39,883 nt of DNA from Vulcanimicrobiia bacterium (GTDB taxonomy: Bacteria; Vulcanimicrobiota; Vulcanimicrobiia; Vulcanimicrobiales; Vulcanimicrobiaceae): NCBI GenBank assembly GCA_025934645.1, contig JAICWY010000016.1, positions 1-39,883 of the forward strand, written 5' to 3'. This document shows, in pieces, positions 1 through 8,469 of this stretch. A model generated the notes under the pieces. That model saw only the letters and a list, made by a program, of their open reading frames with translations, was not told the DNA's origin and searched no databases. Both the position numbers and the translations under genes were made by a program. Position 1 is the first letter of the stretch; every line of letters begins with the position of its first letter.

Positions 1-2
1 CC

Positions 3-554
3 ACCGGCGATGCGCGCACGATGCTCGACGTGCTGCGCGCCAAACTCGAAAACACGGCCTTCGATTCACCCATCACGGGGTTGCGTCTGCAGGCGTTACG
101 GTTGGAAGAATGCGGCGCACTCGCAACGCTCTTCGCGCAGAACGAACCGGATCCGCAGGCGCTCGGGGTCGCGCTCGCGCGCTTGCAAGCCGCCGCAGGC
201 GTCGCGCACCGCCCGCGCGTGCGTGCCTCGCATCGTTTGGAGACGGGGTTTGCGTACGAGCCGTTCGAGTACGCGCCGGCCGCGAGTCCGCAAGCCGCCC
301 GGAACGTCCCGCAGCTGCGTCTGCTCGGCGTGCGCGAAATCGCCGTGCGCATGCAGGGGAACCGTCCCGCGCAAGTCGCGCTTCGCCAGGACATGCGCGC
401 AGTGGTGAACTGCGCGGGTCCGTGGCGCGTGGACGACGGCTGGTTCGACACGCCGGTGGTGCGTGACGAATACGACGTGCAGCTCGACGACGGCATGCTT
501 TGCCGCATCTACCGCCAAGGCGAACACTGGTACTTGCGAGGGGCGTATGATTGA
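3..554 (+). CDS. imuB: ImuB, mutasome Y-family polymerase-like protein (3' end only)
   Basis: The frame is open to the left edge of the window, so only about the last 183 residues are present; the ATG at 21 is internal. The visible part resembles the C-terminal region of ImuB: the segment around TGDARTMLDVLR followed by a PITGLRL strand matches the little-finger part, and the end (GPWRVDDGWFDTPVVRDEYDV, then a YRQGEHWYLRGAYD-type ending) is the DUF6504-like tail typical of ImuB. ImuB is a catalytically inactive Y-family relative that links DnaE2 to the beta clamp in SOS mutagenesis (family knowledge). The stop overlaps the next gene by 8 nt, and dnaE2 lies two genes downstream. The polymerase core, any clamp-binding motif and a LexA-controlled promoter would lie outside the window. 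Confidence 0.85.
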   Translation, partial: TGDARTMLDVLRAKLENTAFDSPITGLRLQALRLEECGALATLFAQNEPDPQALGVALARLQAAAGVAHRPRVRASHRLETGFAYEPFEYAPAASPQAARNVPQLRLLGVREIAVRMQGNRPAQVALRQDMRAVVNCAGPWRVDDGWFDTPVVRDEYDVQLDDGMLCRIYRQGEHWYLRGAYD

Positions 555-1026
555 AGCGATCGCGGAAACGCCGTGCGGGCGCTTTCAGCGCACCGCGTGG
601 GACTGGCTGCAGAGCGGCGAGATCACGCGCACGGCGCACATGCTCTCGCCGCTGGAAGAGCTTGCCGGCTTCAACTACGGCTTCATTTATCTGCTCGGCG
701 TCGACGCGCAGTGCGTGAAGATCGGCTTCTCGGAACATCCGGCGCGCCGGCTGCGGGAATTGCAACCGCAGTACGGCGGCAAGCTGCGCCTGCGCGCGTG
801 CTTCGTGGGCGATCCGCCGGCGGAGCGGTTCGCGCACCGGCGCTTCGCGAGCCTGCGCATAAAAAACGAACTTTTCTGCGCGCACCCGCTCATCGATGCG
901 TATTTCACGGCGTCGCGCGAGCGGATGCGCGCGAAGATCCGGGAGGTGCACATCTGCGCGGGTTCGTGTCCGCAACTCAATCCGCGTCTGGATCTGCGGA
1001 TGCTGCGGACGTGGCTGTCACGCTAG
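547..1026 (+). CDS. GIY-YIG / T5orf172 (Mug113-like) domain protein inside the mutasome cassette
   Basis: Predicted 159 aa. The ATG at 547 overlaps the imuB stop (552-554), with GAGGGG just upstream, so the genes look translationally coupled. The central part (residues about 40-120) has the layout of the T5orf172/Mug113 branch of the GIY-YIG superfamily: a FIYLL strand, then CVKIG (the YIG-equivalent), then a helix with HPARRLREL, a later ERFAHRRF helix, and an NELF motif where family members usually have G-E-W-F. The GIY-YIG fold is best known from nucleases, but many T5orf172 proteins are only predicted to bind or cut DNA. Activity is not shown, and the first Gly of GIY is followed by Phe here. 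Its position between imuB and dnaE2 suggests a role in damage-induced synthesis (inference). It is not ImuA or LexA. Confidence 0.7.
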   Translation: MIEAIAETPCGRFQRTAWDWLQSGEITRTAHMLSPLEELAGFNYGFIYLLGVDAQCVKIGFSEHPARRLRELQPQYGGKLRLRACFVGDPPAERFAHRRFASLRIKNELFCAHPLIDAYFTASRERMRAKIREVHICAGSCPQLNPRLDLRMLRTWLSR

Positions 1027-4000
1027 GGCGTGACTACGCCGAACTCCACGCGCATTCGAACTTCACGTTTTTGGAAGGCGGTTCGCACCCCGAAGAGCTC
1101 GTGGATGCCGCGGCGGAGTTGGGATTGAGCGCGCTGGCGCTCACGGATCGCGACGGCTTATACGGCAGCGTGCGTTTCGCCAAAGCAGCCGCGGAGCGCA
1201 AAATCGCGGGCATCACCGGCAGCGAGTTGCGCTTTACCGACGGCCGGACGCTCGTCGCGCTGGTTGAAGATGAGCGCGGTTACGCGAATCTGTGCGAGAT
1301 TATTTCGAGCGGTCAGCTGCGCGGAAGCAAGAACGAACCCGCGTTGGAATACGCCGATCTGGATAGCCGCACCGAGGGGCTTATCGCGCTCTGTCCGGTT
1401 GCGGACGCGGCGCACCTACGCATGCTGCGTGAACGGTTCGGGGCCAATGTGTACGTCGAACTGCAGCACCATTTGCACGCGGCCGACGCGCGCCGGTGCC
1501 GCGAATTGCTCGCCGTGGCCGCAGAGCTTGACCTACCGTACGTCGCGACCAACGGCGTCATGTACGCGCGCAAAGAGCACGCGCGCCTTGCCGACGTGCT
1601 GTACTGCGTCAAACAGAAAACGACGCTGGCGCAGGCGCGCGAAGAAGCGCTGCTGCGCCCCAACGCCGAGTATCATCTCAAAGCGCCGCGCATGATGGCA
1701 CAGATCTTCGCGGGCTTTCCGCAGGCTATCCGCAACACGCTGGTGATTGCAGAGCGCTGCGCGTTCCGCTTGGAACGCTTAGCCGGCCAGTTTCCGCTTT
1801 TTCCGGTACCCGAGGGATACACGCGCCAAAGCTATTTGCGCGAGCTGGTCTACCGCGGCGCGGCCGGACGCTACGGCACGCCGCTTGCATCGAACGTCGA
1901 GCGTCAGTTGGAATACGAACTCGGCATGATCGCGAAAATGGATCTCGCCGGCTATTTTCTGATCGTCTGGGACATCGTTCGTGCTGCCGGCGAGATGGGC
2001 GTGCTCTGCCAGGGCCGCGGCTCCGCGGCGAATTCTGCCGTCTGTTACTCGCTCGGAATCACCGCGGTCGATCCGATCGGCATGGACTTGCTCTTCGAGC
2101 GCTTCATGTCCGAAGGCCGCAAAGAGATTCCCGATATAGACGTGGACTTTGCGCATCAGGATCGCGAGAAGGTGATTCAATACGTCTACGAACGCTATGG
2201 CCGCACGCATGCGGCGATGGCCGCTGAAGTCGTGACGTATCATACGCGGTCGGCGATTCGCGATGTGGGCAAAGCCATCGGACTTACGCTCGCGCAGGTC
2301 GACGCCGTCGCGAAAGAATACGATGCCCGCGAATCCCTAGCCGGCGCAACGGGGATAATGCCGGGTCATGGTGAGCAGCCTATCGAGCCCCGTCGCGGCA
2401 TCGCGCAAGCGCCGCCCCTTGGCCGCGCGCACGCGTTTCACGGATTCAACGATCGCGATTACGGCGACAATCCCGACCCGCACATCAAAGCCCCGCTCGA
2501 AGGCGAGATCGGGGAACGGCTCTTCGCGTTGTGCCGGCGCATCGACGGTTTTCCGCGGCACATGGGCATTCACTCCGGCGGCATGGTGATCACGCGCGAT
2601 CCGCTCGTGCGCGTGGCGCCCGTGGAATGGGCGACCATGCGCGACCGCACGATCGTACAGTGGGACAAAGACGATCTCCAGGAACTGGGCTTGATCAAAA
2701 TCGACTTACTGGGCCTGGGCATGCTCTCGTTGCTGCGAGAAGCGTTTGCGTTGCACGAACGCGTTACCGGTACGAACATGGCGCTCCATACGATTCCCGC
2801 AGACGACAAGCCGACCTACGAAATGATCCAGCGCGCCGACACCATCGGCGTATTCCAAATCGAATCGCGCGCGCAGCAATCCATGCTGCCGCGCATGAAG
2901 CCCGAGCGCTTCTACGACATTGTCATGCAAGTCGCGATCATCCGGCCGGGCCCGATTCAAGGGCAAATGATCCATCCGTTCTTGCGCCGCCGCGCGGGTC
3001 TGGAACCGGTAACGTATCCGCATCCCAAACTCAAACCAGTCTTGGAACGCACGCTGGGCGTGCCGCTCTTTCAAGAACAGGGTATGCGCATGGCGGTCGA
3101 AGCCGCCGGTTTTTCGCCGGGTGAAGCGGATCGCTTGCGGCGCGCGATGGGCCATAAACGCTCGCACGAACGCATGCAAGAGATCTATCCGAAGCTTGTC
3201 GCCGGCATGGTCGAGAACGGCATCGATCGCGCCGCCGCAGAGCAACTCTTTCACATGCTCGAAGGCTTCGCGGATTACGGCTTCCCCGAATCGCACGCGG
3301 CCAGCTTCGCGCTGCTCGCGTATGCATCGGCGTATGTGAAGTGCCATCATCCCGCAGTTTTTGCCGCCGCTATCCTCAACGTGCAGCCGATGGGCTTTTA
3401 CTCCACCGAAGTGCTGGTCAACGACGCGCGCCGCCACGATGTCGCCGTGAAGCCGGTTACCGTGAACGCCAGCGAATACTGGAGTTACGTCGACGCAGAA
3501 GGCGCGCTGCGTCTGGGTTTCCATCTCGTGCGCGGGTTGGGCGAAGCGCAGCGCGAGCGCTTGCAAGCCGCGGTTTCACGAGGTCCATTTCACGATCTCC
3601 TCGATTTTGCCAAACGCACGCAACTCGAAAAGGAAGCGATGGAAAATCTCGCGGTCGCGGGCGCATTTACGCCGTGGTTCAAAACGCGGCGCGAGGCGAT
3701 GTGGGCGCTGCGCGGTTTGGACGAGCGCGAAACGCGCGGCGAACTGGGCCGGATGATGGACGTCGACGAACCGCACGCGAAGTTCGCTTCGATATCCGCG
3801 CGTCAGGAAACCGCGTTTGACTTGTGGTCGACCGGCGTTACCCCCAAACAGCAGCCGATCGCGCACGTGCGTCCGCTGCTCGAACGCCAAGGCGTCATTC
3901 CCGCGAACAAACTGCCCGAGATGCCGGGCAATCGCATCTGCAAAGTCGGCGGGCTGGTTATCACGCGGCAACGGCCCGGCACAGCAAAGGGCTTCGTGTT

Positions 4001-4214
4001 TCTTACGCTCGAGGATGAAACGGGTTTGGTGAACGTCATCGTGCGTCCTGACGTTTACGAAAAATACCGCCGCACGATCCGGCAGTCCATGACGGTCATC
4101 GTCGAGGGACAGCTTCAAAAAGAGAGCGGCTGCATCGACATGCTGGCGCGCAAGGTATGGGAATTCGACGCGTCGGACGTGACGGGCGCCATGCGCTCCC
4201 GAAACTTTCAGTAG
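1011..4214 (+). CDS. dnaE2: Error-prone DNA polymerase DnaE2 (ImuC)
   Basis: Class C polymerase alpha subunit for translesion, mutagenic synthesis (family role). With the GTG at 1011 the product is 1067 aa, normal for DnaE2. An in-frame GTG at 966 is an alternative; the frame is open farther upstream but has no family similarity there. The N-terminal PHP domain starts at once (YAELHAHSNFTFLEGG). The palm holds GRGSAANS and the catalytic acidic motif PDIDVDF with Asp at residues 375, 377 and 379. The finger and helix-hairpin regions follow, and an OB-fold lies near the C-terminus (GGLVITRQRP, LTLEDETGLVNVIV). The length, OB position and imuB linkage favour DnaE2 over replicative DnaE1. The 5' end overlaps the GIY-YIG gene by 16 nt. 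The 3' end faces the beta-lactamase gene with 3 nt between them. Confidence 0.92.
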   Translation: MAVTLGRDYAELHAHSNFTFLEGGSHPEELVDAAAELGLSALALTDRDGLYGSVRFAKAAAERKIAGITGSELRFTDGRTLVALVEDERGYANLCEIISSGQLRGSKNEPALEYADLDSRTEGLIALCPVADAAHLRMLRERFGANVYVELQHHLHAADARRCRELLAVAAELDLPYVATNGVMYARKEHARLADVLYCVKQKTTLAQAREEALLRPNAEYHLKAPRMMAQIFAGFPQAIRNTLVIAERCAFRLERLAGQFPLFPVPEGYTRQSYLRELVYRGAAGRYGTPLASNVERQLEYELGMIAKMDLAGYFLIVWDIVRAAGEMGVLCQGRGSAANSAVCYSLGITAVDPIGMDLLFERFMSEGRKEIPDIDVDFAHQDREKVIQYVYERYGRTHAAMAAEVVTYHTRSAIRDVGKAIGLTLAQVDAVAKEYDARESLAGATGIMPGHGEQPIEPRRGIAQAPPLGRAHAFHGFNDRDYGDNPDPHIKAPLEGEIGERLFALCRRIDGFPRHMGIHSGGMVITRDPLVRVAPVEWATMRDRTIVQWDKDDLQELGLIKIDLLGLGMLSLLREAFALHERVTGTNMALHTIPADDKPTYEMIQRADTIGVFQIESRAQQSMLPRMKPERFYDIVMQVAIIRPGPIQGQMIHPFLRRRAGLEPVTYPHPKLKPVLERTLGVPLFQEQGMRMAVEAAGFSPGEADRLRRAMGHKRSHERMQEIYPKLVAGMVENGIDRAAAEQLFHMLEGFADYGFPESHAASFALLAYASAYVKCHHPAVFAAAILNVQPMGFYSTEVLVNDARRHDVAVKPVTVNASEYWSYVDAEGALRLGFHLVRGLGEAQRERLQAAVSRGPFHDLLDFAKRTQLEKEAMENLAVAGAFTPWFKTRREAMWALRGLDERETRGELGRMMDVDEPHAKFASISARQETAFDLWSTGVTPKQQPIAHVRPLLERQGVIPANKLPEMPGNRICKVGGLVITRQRPGTAKGFVFLTLEDETGLVNVIVRPDVYEKYRRTIRQSMTVIVEGQLQKESGCIDMLARKVWEFDASDVTGAMRSRNFQ

Positions 4215-4217
4215 GCG

Positions 4218-5108
4218 CTAAAACGTCAAGCCTACGATGCGGCCGACTTCCGCTAAAGCGGCGTTTCGCGCGGAAGATGAAGCCGTCGCGCCGGTAAGGT
4301 AAGCCGCAACGATAACCGGCGGGCGGTCCGGCGGTTTGAGAATCGCGACGTCGTTGCGCGTGCCGTTATCGCCGGATCCGGTTTTGTCGCCGCCAACCCA
4401 ATTTTTTGGAACGCCGGCGCGAATGCAATCCAATCCGGTTTTATCCGCTGTCAACCAGCCGCGAAGCAAATTGCGCGAGTGCGCGGAGAGTGCGTCGCCT
4501 ACCAAAATGCGCTCCCAATCGTGCGCCATCGCTTCGGGCGAAGTCGTGTCGCGCAATTCGCCGGGCTTATACTCGTTCAGCGATGGTTCCGTGCGATCTA
4601 ACCGCGTCACACTGTCGCCCAGCGATCGGGCGTACCGCGTAACCGCCTGCGGTCCGCCGAGGGATACCAGCAAAAGATTCGCCGCCGTATTGTCGCTGAG
4701 CTCGATCGCCGCTTGACACAGTGCCTCAACCGTCATCCAGCCTTGCCGGGCGTGCGCGCGCGTCACCGGCGCATAGTCAAGCAGATCGCGATGCGTATAC
4801 GGCACGCGGCGTGCCAGCCGCTCGCGACCGGCATCGACGCGCGCCAGCACGGCGGCGACGGCGAGCGATTTGAACGTGCTGCACATCGGAAAACGTTCCG
4901 ACGCGCGGTACGCAATACTGCGCCCGCTGCCGGTGTCGAACGCGAAGACGCCGAGCCGGCCGCCTACGCGGTTCTCGATAGCGCCGAACACCGCGTCGGG
5001 CGAATCGCCGGCCGCGGTGGCGGCAAACGCGCGCAGCGACGGCAGCGCGCACGCGGCCGCTGCGGTAGCGACGAATGCGCCGCGGCTTAATCGTGCCTGA
5101 TCGGACAA
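4218..5108 (-). CDS. Class A beta-lactamase
   Basis: Serine beta-lactamase that hydrolyses beta-lactams in the envelope space. All class A motifs are present: STFK (nucleophile Ser77 and Lys80 in this numbering, Ambler 70/73, preceded by Cys), SDN in LSDNTAAN, the omega-loop Glu in EPSLNE (Ambler 166), and KTG in GDKTGSGDNGT, which resembles the CTX-M type KTGSG segment. I chose the TTG at 5108 (296 aa): an AGGAG lies 8 nt upstream and a signal peptide follows (LSRGAFVATAAAACALPS, Tat-like but with one Arg of the pair). The longer frame to 5264 overlaps the upstream gene heavily and adds no recognisable domain. The start overlaps the end of the upstream gene by 22 nt. Cys at Ambler 69 has no partner Cys at 238, so a carbapenemase-type disulfide is unlikely. 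Substrate range cannot be read from sequence. Confidence 0.9.
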   Translation of the reverse strand: MSDQARLSRGAFVATAAAACALPSLRAFAATAAGDSPDAVFGAIENRVGGRLGVFAFDTGSGRSIAYRASERFPMCSTFKSLAVAAVLARVDAGRERLARRVPYTHRDLLDYAPVTRAHARQGWMTVEALCQAAIELSDNTAANLLLVSLGGPQAVTRYARSLGDSVTRLDRTEPSLNEYKPGELRDTTSPEAMAHDWERILVGDALSAHSRNLLRGWLTADKTGLDCIRAGVPKNWVGGDKTGSGDNGTRNDVAILKPPDRPPVIVAAYLTGATASSSARNAALAEVGRIVGLTF

Positions 5109-5896
5109 CTCGGAAACTCCTCGCGATGTTCGAAACAAAATGCAACCAGCGGATGCAGATTCGTACCGCCGGGCAGCACGTAATCGGGCAATGGCACGGG
5201 CAACGGAAAGTGCTCCAATCCTAAGCGGAACGGATCCTGTGAAGGACGATACCGCAGCGGCCATGGCACCACGCCCGTTTCCGTGCTGCCGTCCGCGTAT
5301 TGCACCCAGTACCGCACATAATAGTAATCATAGCCGCCGTCATGCCAGCTTTGCACCGGCGTGAGAACCCCTTCGGAATCCGGAGCCGTTCCTACCCCGG
5401 AGAAATCGTACGAATAGTGCTTGGGGGCCGCAGGCTGTGACACGGGACGAGCAGCGCTCAGGAGGGGGTTGTTCTCGGCACGCAATTTGGCGATGGTGCG
5501 CTCGTACATCGCCTCCTGCGTTTGCGGCGCATTGACCGCTATCGCGTGCGCCGGGGGCGGGTGGATCGAGCGCGGATCGAAGCGCGCGATCTCGCGGCGC
5601 ACTTCGTGCGGCTGCGGCTGCAACGCTTTGGACTGCGCCAGCTGCTGCGGCCGCTCCACTGGGTGCACCTGCGCGGCCGGGCGCGCCGCCGGCAGATGCG
5701 CGCGGTGCGGCTTCGGCTGCGATGCATGCCGGATCGAGCTCGACGTTATGCGCATCACCACCACCTGGGGCGCCGGCTGCGCGATGGGCGACAGGCGCAC
5801 GCCGAAAAGCCAAACCAGCAGCGGCCCGGCAATGAAGTGCAGTACGAGCGAGAGGAAAAAGGCAGCGGCGAACAGCCGCGAGATCCGGTGGCGCAA
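5087..5896 (-). CDS. TonB-like membrane-anchored protein of unknown function
   Basis: Predicted 269 aa from a TTG start at 5896. One N-terminal membrane segment (about residues 8-32, FAAAFFLSLVLHFIAGPLL) is followed by a Pro/Ala/Gln/His-rich stretch (residues about 55-110), a layout like TonB or TolA. The C-terminal half is unlike the TonB C-terminal domain: it is rich in Tyr and Trp (DGGYDYYYVRYWVQYADGS), mentions of Pro are frequent, and the last residues carry two Cys. I do not recognise a family for that half. It lies 9 nt downstream of the ModA-like gene and overlaps the beta-lactamase start by 22 nt, so the three genes look like one transcription unit. A role in envelope energy coupling or cell-wall binding is possible but unproven. 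Confidence 0.6.
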   Translation of the reverse strand: MRHRISRLFAAAFFLSLVLHFIAGPLLVWLFGVRLSPIAQPAPQVVVMRITSSSIRHASQPKPHRAHLPAARPAAQVHPVERPQQLAQSKALQPQPHEVRREIARFDPRSIHPPPAHAIAVNAPQTQEAMYERTIAKLRAENNPLLSAARPVSQPAAPKHYSYDFSGVGTAPDSEGVLTPVQSWHDGGYDYYYVRYWVQYADGSTETGVVPWPLRYRPSQDPFRLGLEHFPLPVPLPDYVLPGGTNLHPLVAFCFEHREEFPSCPIRHD

Positions 5897-5905
5897 AAAG
5901 TTGTG

Positions 5906-6700
5906 TTAGCGGACGGTGGTGACGCGCGTGAAGTAGCGCACACCCGCAGATTCGAGAATGCGCCGTCCGTCTCCGTGCAAAAGGAACGCAATGAACTCGC
6001 GCGCCGCCGCAGGATGCTTCGCGCCGCGCACTTCCCCGATTGCGTAGGCGATCTGCGTTGAGAGATTACTGTCGGGCGGCAACGCCAGCGTTGCCAGACC
6101 GCGGCCCGGTGTCTCCGTGGAGTAGAAGAAGCCCGCGTCCAATTCGCCGCTCTCGACGCGCACGGCGAGATCTTCCTCCGGAAAGACCGCAGAGTTCGCC
6201 AGCACCTGCTCCGCCGCGCGCGGATCGTGGAAATGGCGGCCCAGAAGCGTGAGGCTGCGAACGGTGCGCGCGCCCTTGGGGTCCAGCTGCGGATCGGTGC
6301 GCCCGATGCGCACGCCGGGCTGCGTCAATGCGCTGAGCAGCGAGCGGCGGCCGCGTGCTACTTGCTCGAAGAGGGCGCGATGCGGCGATCGAGGCGAGTA
6401 GGCTATGACCATGCTGGCGGAGCCGAAGATTGTGTAACCGTCGCAGATGCCGTCCATGAGTTTGGGGTCCGCGCTCAAGAAGACATCGGGCGTACGCAGC
6501 CCGGCAGAGATCAGATGCGCCAGCGCCCGGCTGCCTTTTGCTTCGCCGCTGAACTGCAGGCCGGTCCGCTCGCGGAGCGACTGCGCGACGGGCCCTTCCA
6601 TCGTGCGCACAAGCGAACCCGCGTAGGCGACGGAGACTTGCCCGCTCGAAACGGGTACCACAGCGAGAATGGCGGCGATCAGGGCAGGCAGCAGGTTCAT
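5906..6700 (-). CDS. Molybdate/tungstate-type periplasmic binding protein (ModA/WtpA-like)
   Basis: Extracellular solute-binding protein of the ModA/WtpA superfamily. The ATG at 6700 (264 aa) has GGAAGG 7 nt upstream and is followed directly by a signal peptide (MNLLPALIAAILAVVPVSSG); an ATG at 6718 has no ribosome site. Family-like features are VAYAGSLVRTM at the mature N-terminus, GEAKGSRALAHLI, TPDVFLSADPKLM, the GSASMVIAYSPRS strand, and GRTDPQLDPKGARTV, where Asp-Pro plus Gly commonly lie near the anion site in WtpA/ModA proteins. No permease (modB) or ATPase (modC) gene lies in the window; the downstream genes are a TonB-like protein and a beta-lactamase. Ligand identity is inferred only, and another oxyanion cannot be excluded. 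Confidence 0.7.
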   Translation of the reverse strand: MNLLPALIAAILAVVPVSSGQVSVAYAGSLVRTMEGPVAQSLRERTGLQFSGEAKGSRALAHLISAGLRTPDVFLSADPKLMDGICDGYTIFGSASMVIAYSPRSPHRALFEQVARGRRSLLSALTQPGVRIGRTDPQLDPKGARTVRSLTLLGRHFHDPRAAEQVLANSAVFPEEDLAVRVESGELDAGFFYSTETPGRGLATLALPPDSNLSTQIAYAIGEVRGAKHPAAAREFIAFLLHGDGRRILESAGVRYFTRVTTVR

Positions 6701-6773
6701 CCGGCCGCCTTCCGCCATGTATAAAACGGATCCCTAGCGAAGAGTCCCTTCAGCCATAGGAGTACGACGAATT

Positions 6774-7028
6774 TTGACGCAAGCGCACCACGAGACCATC
6801 GAGACGCACGGAACGAATGGAGAAGCGCCGGCCGCACGCGACGCCAACGTCACGCGCACGCTGGTGTGGATCGGCGTCGCCGGGCTTTCCGCGGCGCTTG
6901 CGTTCACTGTGGTTCGCGCATTGATGGCAAGGCAGCCGGCCGATCCAACGAGCCAGCGCATTCAGCAACTCATCGATGAGGCGAACCAACTCCTCAAAAC
7001 GCTTGACGACCAGAGACACTCCGGCTAA
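6774..7028 (+). CDS. Small single-pass membrane protein, unknown
   Basis: Predicted 84 aa. The TTG at 6774 is preceded by AGGAG at 6758-6762, a rather long 11-nt spacing. A hydrophilic N-terminus (about 27 aa) leads to one hydrophobic segment (residues about 28-48, LVWIGVAGLSAALAFTVVRAL) and a short charged tail likely to form a helix (QRIQQLIDEANQLLKTLDDQ). No family is recognised. It is divergent from the ModA-like gene (73 nt between starts) and ends 1 nt before the preferred start of rlmD. The weak codon evidence is backed by the ribosome site and the clear membrane segment. Confidence 0.55.
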   Translation: MTQAHHETIETHGTNGEAPAARDANVTRTLVWIGVAGLSAALAFTVVRALMARQPADPTSQRIQQLIDEANQLLKTLDDQRHSG

Positions 7029-7029
7029 C

Positions 7030-8469
7030 TTGAACGGCCCCCTTAAAGTTGGGGCGCAGGTAGAACTCGGATTCAACGACCTTCTTGCAAATGGGCAGGC
7101 CGTCGGACGCACCGGCGGCATGGTCGTCTTTTGCTTTGGTCCGTTGCCCCAGGAACGCGCGGTCGTCAAAATTACGACGGTCAAGCCGAAGTACGCTGTC
7201 GGTGAAATGGTGAAGCTGACGTTGCGCTCGCCCTTCCGCGCTCAGCCGTTCTGCCCCGTCTTCGGGTTGTGCGGGGGATGTCAGGTGCAGCACATGACCT
7301 ACCCGGCGCAACTCGGGTGGAAGCAAGACGTCGTCCGCAACGCCTTGCAGCGCATCGGCGGTTTTACCGGCGCCGCGGTTCGCGACCCGATCGGCATGAT
7401 CAACCCCCGCAACTACCGCAACAAAATGTCGCTCGTCGTGGAACGCGGCGTGCCCACGCCGCGTCTAGGCTTCTATCAGCAGCGTTCGCACGAACTCGTG
7501 CCGATCGCCGGCTGTCCGATCGTCATGCCGCAATTGAACGCACACATCGAGCGGTTAAATGAAGCGCTCGCGCAACCCGGACTGGGAACGGCGCTTGCGG
7601 GCGCACGCCATATCGTGGAGCGCACTGCCAAAGCGACGGAGCAAACGGTCGTCACGTGTACGACCGCCGAACCATCCGCAGAGCTCGCGCATCAAGCCGC
7701 CGCGCTGATGCGGCAATTGCCGGGCGCGGTCGGCATTACGAATTCGTACGATCTTTCCAGCCAAAATGCCATCGTCGGGCGCAAACACACCGTGATTGCC
7801 GGCGAGCCGCAGATCGAGGAGCAGATCGGCGGCGTGCGCTACCGCGTCTCCGCCGGTTCGTTCTTCCAGGTGAACGTGGAGATCGTGGGCCGCATCTTCG
7901 AGATGATGCGCCCGGGCTTGGACACGCCGCGCAAGATCGTCGATCTCTATTGCGGCGCCGGCACGTTCTCGCTGTTCTTCGCCAAGCTCGGCAGTGACGT
8001 GCTCGGCGTGGAAGAGAACGCGCAAGCCATCGCCGAAGCGCGCGAAAACGCGGCGCTCAATCAATTAGAAGGTTCTGTGAAGTTCGTCGCCGGCCGCGTG
8101 GAAGAGCTGATCAGCCGCGGCGAGGTACGGCGCGCGCTCGAGGGCGCGCAGATCGCGTTCCTGGACCCGCCTCGCAAAGGCAGCGACGAGGTGACGCTCG
8201 AGGCCGTCGCGCAGAGCGGAGTGCCGAACATTTGGTATCTCTCGTGCGATCCCGCGACGCTCGCCCGGGATTTAAAGTTTCTCTCATCCAAAGGATACCG
8301 GCTCGGCGTAGTGCAGCCGTTCGACATGTTTCCGCACACCGGCCACATCGAGACGCTCGTCACGCTGTACCGCGAGAGCGCGAAGCAACAGCAAGTTATC
8401 GGCGAAGCGTTCAAAGACGCCCCCGTTCCGTCATGGCCCAAGGAGTACCCCGATTTTGTCATCCGCTGA
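7030..8469 (+). CDS. rlmD: 23S rRNA (uracil-C5)-methyltransferase, RlmD/RumA family
   Basis: SAM-dependent m5U methyltransferase of the TrmA/RlmD family. From the TTG at 7030 the product is 479 aa: TRAM domain (residues about 5-65), an iron-sulfur cluster site with Cys75, Cys81, Cys84 (CPVFGLCGGC) and Cys162 (matching the C-x5-C-x2-C...C spacing of RumA), the SAM motif DLYCGAGTFSLFFA, the catalytic Cys in YLSCDPATL, and the general-base Glu in GHIETL. An ATG at 6976 in the same frame would overlap the upstream gene by 53 nt; the TRAM domain begins right after the TTG, so I prefer 7030. The exact target (U1939 or U747 of 23S rRNA) cannot be told from sequence. The 3' end overlaps gatC by 14 nt. 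Confidence 0.88.
   Translation: MNGPLKVGAQVELGFNDLLANGQAVGRTGGMVVFCFGPLPQERAVVKITTVKPKYAVGEMVKLTLRSPFRAQPFCPVFGLCGGCQVQHMTYPAQLGWKQDVVRNALQRIGGFTGAAVRDPIGMINPRNYRNKMSLVVERGVPTPRLGFYQQRSHELVPIAGCPIVMPQLNAHIERLNEALAQPGLGTALAGARHIVERTAKATEQTVVTCTTAEPSAELAHQAAALMRQLPGAVGITNSYDLSSQNAIVGRKHTVIAGEPQIEEQIGGVRYRVSAGSFFQVNVEIVGRIFEMMRPGLDTPRKIVDLYCGAGTFSLFFAKLGSDVLGVEENAQAIAEARENAALNQLEGSVKFVAGRVEELISRGEVRRALEGAQIAFLDPPRKGSDEVTLEAVAQSGVPNIWYLSCDPATLARDLKFLSSKGYRLGVVQPFDMFPHTGHIETLVTLYRESAKQQQVIGEAFKDAPVPSWPKEYPDFVIR

Noticed and set aside
573-1010. Extended N-terminus of dnaE2
   Set aside because: The frame is open but translates to Arg/Ala-rich shadow of the GIY-YIG gene; the PHP domain begins just after the GTG at 1011.
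2706-3566. 286-codon minus-strand frame inside dnaE2
   Set aside because: Shadow of the polymerase palm/finger region.
5109-5264. Extended N-terminus of the beta-lactamase
   Set aside because: It overlaps the upstream gene, and the TTG at 5108 has AGGAG and a signal peptide.
5087-5896. Calling the anchored protein TonB
   Set aside because: Only the membrane segment and proline-rich part agree; the C-terminal domain lacks TonB features.
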